64,000 bases of DNA from Welwitschia mirabilis (Eukaryota > Gnetophyta > Gnetopsida > Welwitschiales), in NCBI GenBank assembly GCA_051453625.1, contig JBOZIK010000001.1, positions 102,304,831 through 102,368,830 of the forward strand, written 5' to 3'. The notes beneath the pieces were generated by a model. That model saw only the letters and a program-made list of their open reading frames with translations, searched no databases and was not told where the DNA came from. Numbering within the stretch: position 1 is the first letter of the stretch; every line of letters starts with the position of its first letter. Both the position numbers and the translations under genes were made by a program. Below, in pieces: positions 1-12,049 of this stretch.

Positions 1-126
1 CGTAACCGACCCACTAACTCTATTAACTCAATAACTGTATAGACCCACTAACTCCACTAACTTAATAATCCATTTCCCTTTTTTTATAACTGACCCACTA
101 ACTCTATTAATTCAATAACTGTACAG
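1..126. repeat. Imperfect short direct repeats
   Basis: A unit of about 36 bases built around gacccactaactctattaa occurs at 4-39, again in shortened form at 41-68, and nearly unchanged at 87-126. No coding potential is visible here or up to about 535. The stretch could be a minisatellite or the subterminal part of the surrounding transposon; nothing in the window decides this. Confidence 0.5.
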
Positions 127-739
127 AATATTTTACATGTCAACACATATCAAGAAATTGGATATTTGCAAAAGAATTGGACATCAGTAGAAAAGAGAAA
201 TTGGAAAAGCAAAAGTGGGAAAATGACTGAAATCTATCTATCTGATTCACATTCTTATCCTTTGTATCCTTCATGTCCCTTGGCTCTGTGATTTTCTGAA
301 GGATGACTGTCTAAATTAGTTTTAGAAAAGAGTGGTTTCTTCCAGGAATATGCTGATATTATTCTTCTCTGTTAAAATTGAAATTCTAGTTTCTATTGAT
401 CCTGTACTAAGGACTCACTAAAAATTAAAAAAAAAAAAAATCTAAAGAAGATTCTCCCTCGTGTATATCTATTCAGCACCGATGCAACATTAATTTTTGA
501 AAGAGGAGTGAAGACGTCTAACAAAGCTGTTCACGACATTTATTTTTTCATCACAATGAATAGCACGTAGAGAATGCCAGGGTGAGTAGCGGAGAGTAAA
601 CGGCACCAAGAAATAGTTGCTACTTCTAGCAATGTAGTGTTTAAGCTTCTACATGATGATGGTAGTGCAGATAACATTGTCTCGAAGGACACTATCAAAG
701 ATACAGAGGGACAAGTGCCAGTTCTTCTTCCAAAGCTGT

Positions 740-1590
740 TGTTTCCTGTTCTGTTTTCCAAAGGGCATCTCCTCTTTGAAGCTCACCATCTTTTCCTTTG
801 ATCATTGTGTCTCCCTCTTCTGCATGGTTTTCAATGTCTTTGGAAAATCATTCATTAAACTGGTCATGACTGTCAAATAATTTGGGCATGATGAAATGAA
901 GAAGAGCCCAAAGCTCTGCCATATTTTGAATTGGTGCTCAGGTTAACAGTAGTTTATTTCAATAGTTGAAACCCAAGAGAGTTTTCTATCTTATACTCAT
1001 AGAACTCTTGATTGACTGAGGTTCATCTAAAACCATATACTGCCAGCCATCATGCTTAAAGTACTTCTCATCTATTACAACAAGCTGGTAGCTTGTGATA
1101 ACAACGTGAAAACTTACATCTCTTCCAAAACGATATTTACAATGAATAGATTTGGAGGACAGATCTCTCTAGACTTGGACCTTAGTGGGACAGGGATTTT
1201 AAGTGAAGACAAAACTTGCTAAACTCATTAGGCAAGATATTTAACATAGAAGAAGGTGCCATCACAAAAAAGAGGCCCCGTATATTCTTTTCCTCACGTA
1301 AATGAGCTAAAAAAGCAACTACCTGTATAGTTTTTCGTAGACCATTTCATCAGCTAATATGCCATTCAATCCTGCTCATAACAGTTTACAAGCCACTGAA
1401 AACCCTTCAGTTGATACTCCTTCAAGGTCCCATGGAATAATTTGGGCTGTTGTACAGAAGATGTAAGTGGCATTGATGAAGCATTAAGCAAATCTATGTT
1501 ATTAGATTCTTCATGGATACCCTCTCCAACGGCAAGTTCAGAACCATTGATTATTTGGTTTTGGGGTACTATCTTAAAGAGCAATTAGGT
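740..1590 (-). pseudogene. INO80: INO80-type SNF2 chromatin-remodelling ATPase, fragment
   Basis: INO80 is the ATPase of a nuclear nucleosome-remodelling complex. Reading right to left, the fragment begins with the linker and start of the SNF2 helicase core: SNNIDLL, then [19 protein letters not shown] (1366-1584). It continues, after a one-base deletion in the GLGKT Walker A region (now like GLRKT), with [17 protein letters not shown], the DEAQ-type box as [11 protein letters not shown], and MAELWALLHFIMPKLFDSHDQF near 880-950. This is the ATPase core from before motif I to past motif III. Stops replace residues in the RWKTLL, NCRNRL and LTGTP stretches and the W of NEW. About 280 residues are covered without an obvious intron, against well over 1,000 in a full protein. 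Dead gene fragment; identity is secure at family level. Confidence 0.85.
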
Positions 1591-2155
1591 CTGAAAAGTT
1601 AGCAGATGTCTTATCAGAAGCCAAGGGTCAGACTGAGACTGGTAGCAGCGGTTACAGTCACAAAGTGTTAATTCATGCCTTGTCCTTCTGTGTTCTGCTA
1701 ATGGTAAGCATACAACTACTATTGGAAGCTTGAAGAAGGCCCTTTTGCCAAGTCAAAAGGTCCTTATTTCTGATAACGTAACTCAGCATGGCTTCTGCTC
1801 CTTTGGAATGGTTATGAGCATGTATGTCTTTCTACTTAATAAAAAAAAAGTCCATCTAAACTAGAATTCGAAGACCAGAGTGATGGGAATCTGTGTACAT
1901 TACTGGATATCGTCCAATTCTGGATACCTTCCAATGATATGCATGTCAAGTAAGGGATTGCCATGCTCTGCATGAAACAATCAACTGTTCAAAGTTGGAT
2001 ATTGATATAGAAGGTATCGATCCTAGTTTGCCCTGTGAGCTTTCTTTTAGCTAAAAAGAAAAAAAACTCACCTTGAAAAGCGATACTACTTAGACAAAGG
2101 TGCTCTCTTTGCAAGTGTTTTGAAATGACTCACATAAAGTTGAAGAAGGCGAGCA
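1591..2155. other. Unassigned stretch between two gene fragments
   Basis: I could not assign this stretch. It has more C and G than the retrotransposon regions to the right, like the gene fragments around it. On the minus strand a short open run (around 1700-1800) contains residues such as LSYVIRNKDLLTWQ but matches no family I can name. It may be intron sequence or upstream sequence of the captured INO80 or GDH pieces. Confidence 0.3.
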
Positions 2156-3060
<905 letters not shown>

Positions 3061-3152
3061 TGGCTATTTAGACCTCTTATATCCATCCCTATTCCTCCAA
3101 ATGATATGGCTTTTTAGACCTTTTATATCCATCCCTATTCCTCCAAATGATA
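3061..3152. repeat. Tandem duplication, 2 copies of 46 bp
   Basis: Copy 1 at 3061-3106 and copy 2 at 3107-3152 differ at two positions (both start tggct, both end aaatgata). This is a simple local duplication; no function is suggested. Confidence 0.8.
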
Positions 3153-3209
3153 TGACTTCTTAAAAAGCATCCAACTAGATAGACACTTTAAAGTTCATCA
3201 TGTGGAACA

Positions 3210-5060
3210 AGATGATTTTACCTAATATGGTGGGTGTTGATGATGAGGGAGTGGTATTGGCGCCCAAGAGATTGAAGTAACGGAAGGATTCTTTTCATAA
3301 AACCTGTGGTAATTTCAGAGGAGGTCCTACAATGGGAATGACTATGAAATGATTTTGCTTTTCTGGAATTGTTACATCTCCTGAAAGGCATCCTATCTGA
3401 GCATTCATCATATAGGCATTGCAAGCATGAATGATGTAACACCCACACTTGTGAAAGTGTTCTTTCACAAATGATTCAAAATGCTTTGGAGGTTTACACA
3501 ACAGGTACAACATTAATTTACAAGATCAACGGAAGGAGTTGTCATTATATGCAAGGGAATTCTTCTCTCCTTAAGCCCTCCTATATGTTTGTCATATCTA
3601 GCCTCATCAAAGTATGATTTTGCATTAAGAATAATGCCCTTATAGAGAAACAAAAACCTAAAGAATACTTGAGTTGATTGGATCCCATACTTCATTTTAT
3701 CTGCCACTTCATGTATTTAAAGGGCTAAGGCAAATCTTTCCATTTTCATATAAATTTGGATTTAATCTAAGCCCATCAGAGTGATAGCATGCTAATGGTG
3801 GAACATGAGGATATTCTGGTGCAAGGTGGATATCAAAGAAAAAGAGTCCATCACAATATGGGGTTCTTGCTACACCAATTATAACAGCTCTCAACAGATC
3901 CATTCGATCTTCATAGACCTCAACATAAATACCTTCTAGTAAATTTCTTTCTAACAATGTCCATTCATGATATACTCTCTTTATCCATTGGCATTGAATA
4001 GATAATTAAATGGTTTTATTTAAGAAAAAATGGTTAGCTGGATCTTTCACATAGTCAAAGTGTTTGAAATGTGAAACCATCTCTCAACATTAGAAACCTA
4101 GCTTGAAGATTCTATTGTCTTTAGTGAATCAAGCAGCTACAATTTTGGATTTCTTTCAATAATCTTGCCTTTAGACACATGTATATCGTTTGACATAATT
4201 TGCCTTTTAAGGGATCCACAACCTTCACTACAATTTGATACATTTGTTAAATCATTTGAGTTTTGAAGCCTCAAAAAATCCCTTGGCAAGTTATGCAACA
4301 AAGTTTAGTGCTATTTGAAAGAATGAAACACTACATCCACTATTTTGGCCTTCATTATCCGAAGAATGAATTCCATTTTCTACGATTGAAATGTCACTAG
4401 TATTTTGATTAGAAGAAGTTTCCTTTACCTGCTTGTCACCCTGGATAAGCATCACATCTGATTGAAAAAAACCCCAACTGATAACATCATCTTTGTCTTC
4501 GAAATTTATATCTTCAAAACCCATATGGGAACAATCATCATCTTCAAGTTTATCTCTTGTAATAGCAACAACCATTTCTGATCCAACCTTTGATACTTTT
4601 CCATCAACCCACATGACCTTAATAACCCCATCCTTAAGACCAATAATATTACTAATATTACACAATGATCAGAGTTCAATGTGACCAATATCTTTGACAA
4701 GCTGTAATGTTTTAAAATCTTCTAACATTAATGCAGACTCAAAGCAAGAAAAAGAAAAAGAAAAAAACTCCTTTTCTTAATTTAATTTGCAAAAGGTATT
4801 ATTTTGTTTGCTTTGATAACTGTTTACAAATTCATCCAAGCCCTCTTGCATAGAGATGCGGATCATAATATTGCCAATGGAAAAATTATAATCTAGATGT
4901 TCAACCAATTCATAAACACTAACAATCTCCTCTCCATCAAACGACCAAGCATTTACTCTGTATTTCTTGTTAAGCACCCTTACCTCTTGGTGAATAACTA
5001 GTTCATAAACAATATCTAATTGGTAGAATACAAGATTTCTTGCTTGAAAACACCTCTAAC
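3210..5060 (-). pseudogene. PHO2/UBC24-like large E2 ubiquitin-conjugating enzyme, fragment
   Basis: The UBC23/UBC24 (PHO2) family are large plant E2 enzymes with an N-terminal array of small beta domains and a C-terminal UBC domain; PHO2 controls phosphate transporter turnover. Right to left: beta-domain pieces at 4777-5060 (EEIVSVYELVEHLDYNFSIG) and 4291-4665 (VMWVDGKVSKVG), then a pre-UBC segment near 4000-4100 (FKHFDYVKDPANHFFL). The UBC core at 3709-3960 reads EVYEDRMDLLRAVIIG, DGLFFFDIHLAPEYPHVPP, and GLRLNPNLYENGKICLS with the catalytic cysteine present. Its C-terminal part continues at 3513-3700 (ILNAKSYFDEARYDKHIGG) and 3295-3513 (LYLLCKPPKHFESFVKEHF). Stops and frameshifts separate the pieces, notably where WTGTGNE should follow the active site. 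Much of the family's N-terminus is absent. UBC23 versus UBC24 cannot be decided. Confidence 0.85.
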
Positions 5061-5345
5061 AACAAAGTCCTCATTTTTTTATTTCTAGTAAACAATACCT
5101 ATTCCAAAAAAGTTCAACATTTCAGATGTTTATGAATGGAAAAACCTTTTTATAGTTTAGAAATGCTAAAATTAAATGCATAAACTATTTATTTAGATTC
5201 TCAATCTAGTTGAACCAACATGTGCCAATCTATTTGAACTACAAGCAATGTCACTCAACACCTACCTTGAAATTAACAACATTCAAATGTTGCAAGAGGT
5301 AAAAACATAGAACTAAAGTGTAATACAGTAGTAACACTAAAAATT

Positions 5346-5684
5346 TTACTTAATTATGTTGAAAGATGACAACCAAAAGAATATATATATAGGCAGAGCA
5401 TCGATGGAATGACGATGATTAGCTAGGTTATGAAAGAGATGCATAACGCTTATTATCTCTTGAATGTGATGGTTTTCTGATGAAAACCCTACAGACTTTA
5501 TAGGTCTGGCATTGTCACCCTTTGAAAAGGCGTCGAAAACAATGGATTTGCTTTCAAGTTCAAAAGTAGAAAAAAGATCATCGATTACAGAAGTACTAGT
5601 GGATTCTTTCTTGGCTACTATGCTACTGCTCATGTCTCCTCCATTGACTAATGTTCTCCCTAATCTTTTCATAGGAACTACCAA
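5346..5684 (-). CDS. Unrecognised 112-codon ORF, probable gene-fragment exon
   Basis: I do not recognise this frame. It opens with a methionine, is rich in Ser, Asp and Lys (a stretch SSSIVAKKESTSTSVIDDLF), and has no obvious domain; the last 15 or so residues are hydrophobic and aromatic and look like intron or spacer. Its base composition is less AT-rich than the retrotransposon DNA to the right and like the captured gene pieces to the left. It lies upstream, in transcription order, of the E2 fragment and could be a more N-terminal exon of the same gene or a fourth captured gene. Low confidence that it was ever coding. Confidence 0.3.
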   Translation of the reverse strand: MVVPMKRLGRTLVNGGDMSSSIVAKKESTSTSVIDDLFSTFELESKSIVFDAFSKGDNARPIKSVGFSSENHHIQEIISVMHLFHNLANHRHSIDALPIYIFFWLSSFNIIK

Positions 5685-6104
5685 ATATAGAATTTAGGTT
5701 TCAAATTGAAAAATCACCTTCCGTTTAGCTATTTTAATTCACATAATTGCAATTAAATGTCTACAAATTCTATAAAGACATTGAAATTCAAGAAAGTAAA
5801 ATGGAAGAAGGATCCAGAAGAGGGTTTTTCAACTAACACTAAAGTTGCTTCAAGTAATCACAAAAAAAGAAAAATGCCATAACGAAACTAGTAACTTGAA
5901 TGTCCAAGAGAGAATAAATCGAGGGTGGACCCTTGTGCAGTCTACATTGCAACCCCATACCCTTCAATGCAAAACATACTTTGATGGAATGAAAAGATTT
6001 TGCCCTCGAATGTGAGCGCTTTTATGAAGTAACACTAATTTAATTCATTAAGCTAACTCTTTTAAGATGTTTCTCAAATAAGCATCCTATTTAAGCCATC
6101 TCAC

Positions 6105-6326
6105 TCAAAGTATTTAAGGCATTCACTTTAATAAAAATGCCTTAAAATCTTAGAATATCTAACACATTTATTATAGTAAATGCCTTATTATTAAGGCCTT
6201 TTTTAAATAAATGGCTTAAAAAGGGATTTTAAGACATTTTTTTTAAAAACATGCCTTAAAAGAGTTTTCATTGGATTTATTTATTTCTTAAAATAAATTC
6301 CTTAAAATCTTATTTTTCTACTAGTG
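6105..6326. repeat. CACTA-type terminus with subterminal repeats
   Basis: Copies of a tgccttaaaa-like motif, direct or inverted, occur near 6113, 6133, 6178, 6189, 6211, 6228, 6251 and 6298. Such clustered short motifs in both orientations are the transposase-binding subterminal region of CACTA elements. The terminal sequence, read on the minus strand from 6326, starts CACTAGTAGAAAAA. Coding gypsy sequence resumes at 6327. No target duplication can be checked because the other end is not in the window. Confidence 0.6.
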
Positions 6327-7600
6327 ATTCGTATAAAAGCTTAAAATATAGTGTCTAAGATTATCAAAGCAAAAGATTATGGCTAATATTTCTTTCTTAG
6401 TAGTAGTGTAATTTGATTGAGCTTTATACAAAGTTTTGCTATGATAAGATATAACTTTAAAATCATTTTCATACTTTTTTCCAAGAACCCCATCCATGAT
6501 AACATTACTAGCATCACATATTAATTCAAAATCTTTATTCCAATTGGTCCTGTTATAATAGGTGCAGAAGAGATTATCTTTAAGTGTTTCAAAAGCAAGA
6601 TTACAAGATTCATTCCATTCAAATTTAGCTTTTTTTGAAGGGGTTTATAAATTTTAGCATAATCCTGAATAAAATGATGATAAAAACCACAAAAACCAAG
6701 GAAAGATTGAACTTGCTTCATATTTATTGGAGGAGTTAGGTTTTTAATGATACTTACTTTTTAAGGTTTATCCTAATTCCTTTGTTAGAAATGTGGTTAC
6801 TTAAGATAATTCCATTAACAACTAAAATAAAACTCTTCTCCCAACTCAAATGTAGGCCACTCTTAATGCATCTAATAAGGACTTTTGCTAACTTTTATAA
6901 GATTTGTTCAAAGTTTTCACCAAAGATTGAGAAGTCATCCATAAAAATTTCAATTGAATCTTTTAACATATTAGAAAAGATACTCATCATTACACGTTAA
7001 AAGTACCGAGAGCATTATAAAGTCCAAAAGGCATGCATCTAAACATAAATGTTTTAAAAGGTGAAATGAAAGTTATTTTTGTTTAATCTTCCCTAGCTAT
7101 ATAAGATTGATTGTAATTATTATGCTCATTAAGAAAGCAATAAAAGACATGTCCTTGGATTCTATTAAGTACTTACCCAAGAAAAGGTAAAGGACAAGGG
7201 ATTTTCTTTATTACCTTGTTTAGATTCCTAAAATCAATACACATTCTCCATTTCCTTCCTTTCTTAGGTACTATCATCAAAGGACTAACCCAATTATAAT
7301 CAGATATGGCATAAATAATTTTAGCATCCATTAATTTAATGATTTCATCTTTTATGACTTGTTTAAAGGCTAGATTTATTCTACGTTGGGGTTTCCTAAC
7401 AAGTTTCGCATTATTCTCAAGGTAGATTTTGTGTTGAATAATAAAAGTAAGAATGAACGTTAAATCTTTATGAGACCAAGTAAATGCATTAACCTTAGAA
7501 TGCAGAAGTGAGACTAAAATCGATTCTTGTTGAGGGAAAAGATTCTCATTTATTACCAATGGTTATTTCCAATCATCACATAGAAAGATGTATTTTAGTT
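6327..7600 (-). pseudogene. Ty3/gypsy element A: reverse transcriptase and RNase H remnant
   Basis: Right to left: 7173-7559 holds the start of RT (YLENNAKLVRKPQRRIN, ISDYNWVSPLMIVPKK, MCIDFRNLNKV). 6521-6721 holds the RT/RNase H junction (KQVQSFLGFCGFYHHFIQDY, SAPIITGP). 6330-6430 holds the RNase H start (SKTLYKAQSNYTTTKKEIL). Between 6730 and 7170 the frame is broken and I did not pick out the catalytic YxDD. The RNase H reading stops at 6326 in what should be a YTDH motif, where the CACTA terminus begins, so integrase and 3' LTR lie beyond the window or are lost. Closest to the plant elements with tRNA-Asp primer sites (Athila-like), judged by the RT text and primer site. Confidence 0.85.
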
Positions 7601-7963
7601 TACTGGATAAAGGTTTCAAATTTAAATTCAGATTTTTAGTTTTAGAGTTGACTATCATTTCAAATCATCATCTAGACAACAGGGGTGGATGACCTCCCTA
7701 AAAATATGGAATCTCAGTTATTGTCAAATGTTGAACTTCTTCACATATTATAGTTTCAGTTTCTTCACTTTCTTGATCAACATAATCTATTTCTAAATGT
7801 TCATCATTGAGTTCATCATCATCGAAAACTTCAAAGTTTTTCTATTCAAGTGAATCATCATAGGAATAGGCTTATGAAGAATTATCCATCTTTATTTAAG
7901 CGGACAATGCTATAAAGATAATGTTAGCTTAATTTTATCTTCAACATTCTACTTATTTTCTTG

Positions 7964-8290
7964 CTATTTTTTAGTAGCATCAAAAACTCTAATGGTAAAC
8001 TTTTTATTTCTTAAGTGACACTCTCTAGTTCTTGTATCAATAATATAATGGGCTATTGCACAAAGTGATCTACCTATAATTAGTGGATAACTTCCATTAT
8101 GCTCAACATGAATTACAATCATATCTATTAGATTGAATGCTTCCTTAGTTTGAATCACCAAATCTTTTATTACTCATAATACATGTAGGTTCAATCCTAC
8201 TTTTCAAACCAAATAGTTGACAAATGTATAAAGGCATAATGTTAACATTTTTCCCTATATCTCTTAAGGCCTTCTTAATTCTTTTATTTT
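7964..8290 (-). pseudogene. Ty3/gypsy element A: aspartic protease remnant
   Basis: Right to left: a degraded active-site region near 8230-8290 (ALRDIGKNVNIMPLYI, where an intact protease has D-x-G) is followed by the flap and tail IVIHVEHNGSYPLIIGRSL at 7964-8161. It lies between gag and RT in the order expected for a gypsy polyprotein. Frameshifts and stops make it inactive. Confidence 0.75.
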
Positions 8291-8589
8291 TTTAAAAGTG
8301 ATATTAACTATTACTACTCCAAGATCCATAAATTTTGGAGATTTTTGCAAAACTAAATTTATTATAGATTGGGCTAGGAAGACTTTACTAGGTATGGGTC
8401 ATTTTTATTTTCTCTTAATTAGGTCTTTTGATAACTTAGAATATTTACAATTTTCTTACAAGAGTTTCCAAAATGGTAAATTTATGTTCATATCTTATAC
8501 TAAGGTTTTAATATGTTTATCAAAGGTAGAATTGGTATTTAACATATCAAGTGAAGGAATAGTAGGTTTCTTTCCTTTATCTTAATAAG

Positions 8590-10330
8590 AATATTTATTA
8601 TTAAGATTATTACTTAAAGAAGAATGACAAGCATGATTTTCTAATATTTCAATATCCTCTTTTTCTTCTTCATCTTTTATATTATTTTTTCAAATTTGAA
8701 GCCTTATGGGTATGAAGTATTATTTCATTTTCACTTCTTGTTACAAACTTACACTCTTTTCTTATTCATTAAGATTTGGTAAAGTTGTAGTACAAGTTAT
8801 CCTTGTGATCTTTAACTTATAAGCATAGTTTGTTAAAGAACATTTAATAGATTTTCAATGTTTAAGTTTATCTTCTCCTGGAAGTTTCTTAATCCATTAA
8901 TGGAATTTCTAAGTGAATCATTTTGATTTTAAGAATTTGATGTACATGCTTGATAATTTAAGCTACTTGGTTCAAAGCTTGAGTTATTTTATTAAAAGTT
9001 ATCATTTTCAAATTTGTTTCTAAATGTTTGGAAATTTGGATGATTTATTTGCAAGTTCTTGAATTTTTTTCAAAAGATTGAAAATTTGGATGTTTATTCA
9101 TCCTAATTTGAAATTAATTTTAATTTTGGTTTTGATTTCTAAATTTTGAATACTTTCACTTGAAAGAATATAATTCTTCATAAATTTTATTTTTATAAGT
9201 TGCTAATAAAGGACATTATTTTATTACATGATAGCTATCTTTATGCAAATCATAAGCTAAAACCACATTCTTTTTAGTTGTTACTTTTTCATTTAAAAGC
9301 ATTTGAGTGTATTTTTATATTATTCTTGTGAAATCCTTAATTACATTTTTTGGTTCTTTTTTTGTTTTACTTTTTTAGGGTCTTTTATAATTTGATCTAT
9401 AGTATGATTTTCTTCAAGTGTTGGTTTAGGCCATGTATGACTTATTTTTATTACCTCTTATAACAACCTCCATGCATTTTTTAATGTCAAATTCATTAAA
9501 TTTCTATCACATAAAAGATCTATAAGTTCTTTAATTTGGCTATTAAGTCCACTATAAAAATAGTTTATTAATTATTCTTGTGTAAAGGAATTAATGGGAT
9601 TATAATAAATTACAATGAAAAATTAAGCACAATTAGTGGCATAATCTTTATTAGGTTGTTATTGGAAATTTTTTACCTATTTATTTCTTTTTCTTATTAT
9701 TGTTTTGCTTAAAAATATTTTTAAAAAGGATTTTTAAACTTGGTTCCATGTTTTAAGTTTTTATATGGAATAGTTCTTAGCCATAATTTTGCTTTTCCTT
9801 TTAACATGATTTAAAAGGTAATTACTAATTCATTTTTTTTACTATTTCTTAAAGTAAGCACTAATTGTTCAATTTTAGCTATATGTTAGAGGGTATCTTC
9901 ATCATTTTATTAATTAAAAATAGGTTACATATTTATATTTTTCAATTTAACATCATCACTATGAGGTAGGTCCAAAGGATTTTACATTTTACATTTTTTA
10001 TTTACAACTAATTCTTTAAGAGTGTTTGGATTTATAGGGGTAGTAGAGGTTTCTATCATGATAGGGGGATTAGGTAAAGCTATTTGTTTTTGTTTTTGCA
10101 TTGAATTTAACATTGCAATAAAGCTATTCTCATTTAGACTTTATTTTAAATAAATTTCTTTTGAAAATTTTTCTTTAGAAAAATTAGATTTAGAAATAAC
10201 AAATCTAAAAAAAATCTCTTGCTTAATTCTTGAAATATTTTGCATACCTGAGGTGAACATACTTGGGATTAGTTCATAGTTGATCAAATCTTTTTAAATG
10301 TTTTCTTCAATTAGAGGCATCTGTTTTTTA
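8590..10330 (-). pseudogene. Ty3/gypsy element A: gag remnant
   Basis: This stretch is collinear with the better preserved gag of the related element at 24600-26400 (for example, the segments beginning near 9440 and 25560 share the same order of words). Nearly every frame is broken. It lies between the primer site (10787) and the protease, so gag identity rests on position and on nucleotide similarity to the second copy. Confidence 0.65.
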
Positions 10331-10786
10331 TGATCTGTCTTTTTATTGGAGTTTATCATATCCTAGCATACTTAGTTATATTTTTATAAGTGTCATCTCT
10401 ATGGTTATCTAGATTATGTACCTAGATGACATAAGATACAAAAAGACCAAAAATTTTAAAAAAAGATAGAAAAAACGAATCATGAAATAACATAAAATAA
10501 AAATTGACAACCATCCATTAATTCATCTAAACTATAGAGGGGATGATAGAAAAAATCCTAGATTTTATAGAAATACAAAATCCTAGCTACATGGGCCATC
10601 ATCACTATGCATCATTTGGACAATAAGGGGAATGACAAGGTATTAATATTGAAACACAAATTAGAAAATGTAAAAAAGAAAAACCTATGATTCTACTATA
10701 AAGATACAATGCTACTACAGAAGAATATCTAAACTAAAATTTAAACTACTTATTTAAGCAATGATAATCCTCAAACTCTAAGAAGC

Positions 10787-10806
10787 CTTTCCCAGTAATG
10801 GTACCA
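10787..10806 (-). promoter_or_regulatory. Primer-binding site, tRNA-Asp type (element A)
   Basis: On the minus strand this reads TGGTACCATTACTGGGAAAG, which equals the plant tRNA-Asp complementary site TGGCGCCGTTGCCGGGG... except for C-to-T and G-to-A changes. It lies four bases from the inner end of the LTR at 10810 and fixes the element's orientation. Confidence 0.85.
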
Positions 10807-10809
10807 AGA

Positions 10810-12049
10810 TATTGCAGTGCATATTTATGTAAACATTACATCCTCAAATAAATCCTAAAAATCACTAAAACATATATATTATACAACATAACATACTGAT
10901 ATAGATCGGAGTGGATCTGAATGTATCAAAGGCATAGATAAGAATAAAGAGAATTGATTTCAAATGAAGTACTTACGTAGTTTCTAAGTAGAACAAAATA
11001 ACAATACTAAGTAAACATTGCAAGTAGACATACTATGCAAATGAGATGTAAGACCAATTTAAATTCAATATCTATTTAATTACTAAATCAACCTATCATG
11101 GAGATTAGCATTGCATATTCTAGATTAATTAAGGAAATATATCATTAGATCAAAACCAACCTAAGATATTAGATGCATCAAATAGAATATAAAAACAATG
11201 CAAGTTAATTTAGAAAATAAAATACAATGCATCTAAACTTCTAATATCAACCTTAATAAAGGTCTTCCTTATGATGTATATCACATATGAAGCTATCATA
11301 GAATCATAATCAAAATAAACCACAAGAAAAATGCACATAGAAAATGATATAAAATGAAAAATAGAGTTTTGATTAATTCAAATCAACATCAATATTACAA
11401 AGTAATAGCACCTCAATGAAGGATATACAATACAATACCAAGGGAGATGTCTCTTTGTAATAATAAAGGATGCATCTCCTATCCTTTAATCCCCTATCAT
11501 GAGGATTTATAGTGCCAAAGAATATAATGTTTGAATCGATGATGAAATATGTATTTATTACAAACAAAAAATCTAAAAATAGCAAATACTAGTAGATGCG
11601 ATAAAACCCTAACAACTAAGTAAGAAGGTGCATAATACATGGTAAAAGTTTGATGAAGTGTTATATTTAAGTGTCATCCTTCTGGTCTAAATTTCAGAGG
11701 GATGATAAGACATCATACAAGATCCATATTAGCTACCAGATTAGTCTAGTAATCATCCTAATCAGCATAACTTCTTCTATCATCCATAATGTCATATAGA
11801 TAATAAGGTGGATAATGGGCTTCATAAAGATGTTTCTTGTGTTAGATCAGCCTCTTTGAATATATAATTTCTAATTTAGATAAGAATTATTATAATTTTT
11901 ATTAAATGCTATCAAATGTAATGAATATTTCATGTTTTCATGATATTTACCCGAGCTCCCCATTATCGTCGAAACTCAGCATGATCCTATCTACTGTTCT
12001 GTAAAACTACTTAAAATAACCTATGAAATACATATAATTTTATATTATA
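10810..12049 (-). repeat. 5' LTR of gypsy element A
   Basis: About 1,240 bp, homologous along its length to the LTRs at 14678, 20614, 26928 and 29911. A shared landmark is the block near 11410-11520 (aaggatatac, gatgtctctttgtaataataa, catgaggattta). The inner edge abuts the tRNA-Asp primer site; the outer edge near 12049 was set by alignment to the outer edge of the LTR ending at 28141. The exact outer base is uncertain because the terminal TG/CA are mutated. Confidence 0.8.

Noticed and set aside
540-880. ORFs at 540-761 (-) and 653-880 (+)
   Set aside because: They overlap each other and the end of the INO80 fragment in other frames, and neither matches a family. The end of the INO80-derived sequence may lie here, but I could not read it.
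4493-4684. Plus-strand ORFs at 4493-4684 and 5512-5697
   Set aside because: Antisense shadows of the E2 fragment and of the 5346-5684 ORF.
6311-6327. Helitron 3' end (CTAG followed by T)
   Set aside because: The bases ctagt fit, but there is no GC-rich hairpin just upstream and there are CACTA-style subterminal repeats plus a CACTA start on the other strand.
6782-8585. Plus-strand ORFs at 6782-7000 and 8298-8585
   Set aside because: Antisense to the gypsy RT and protease/gag relics; no family match.
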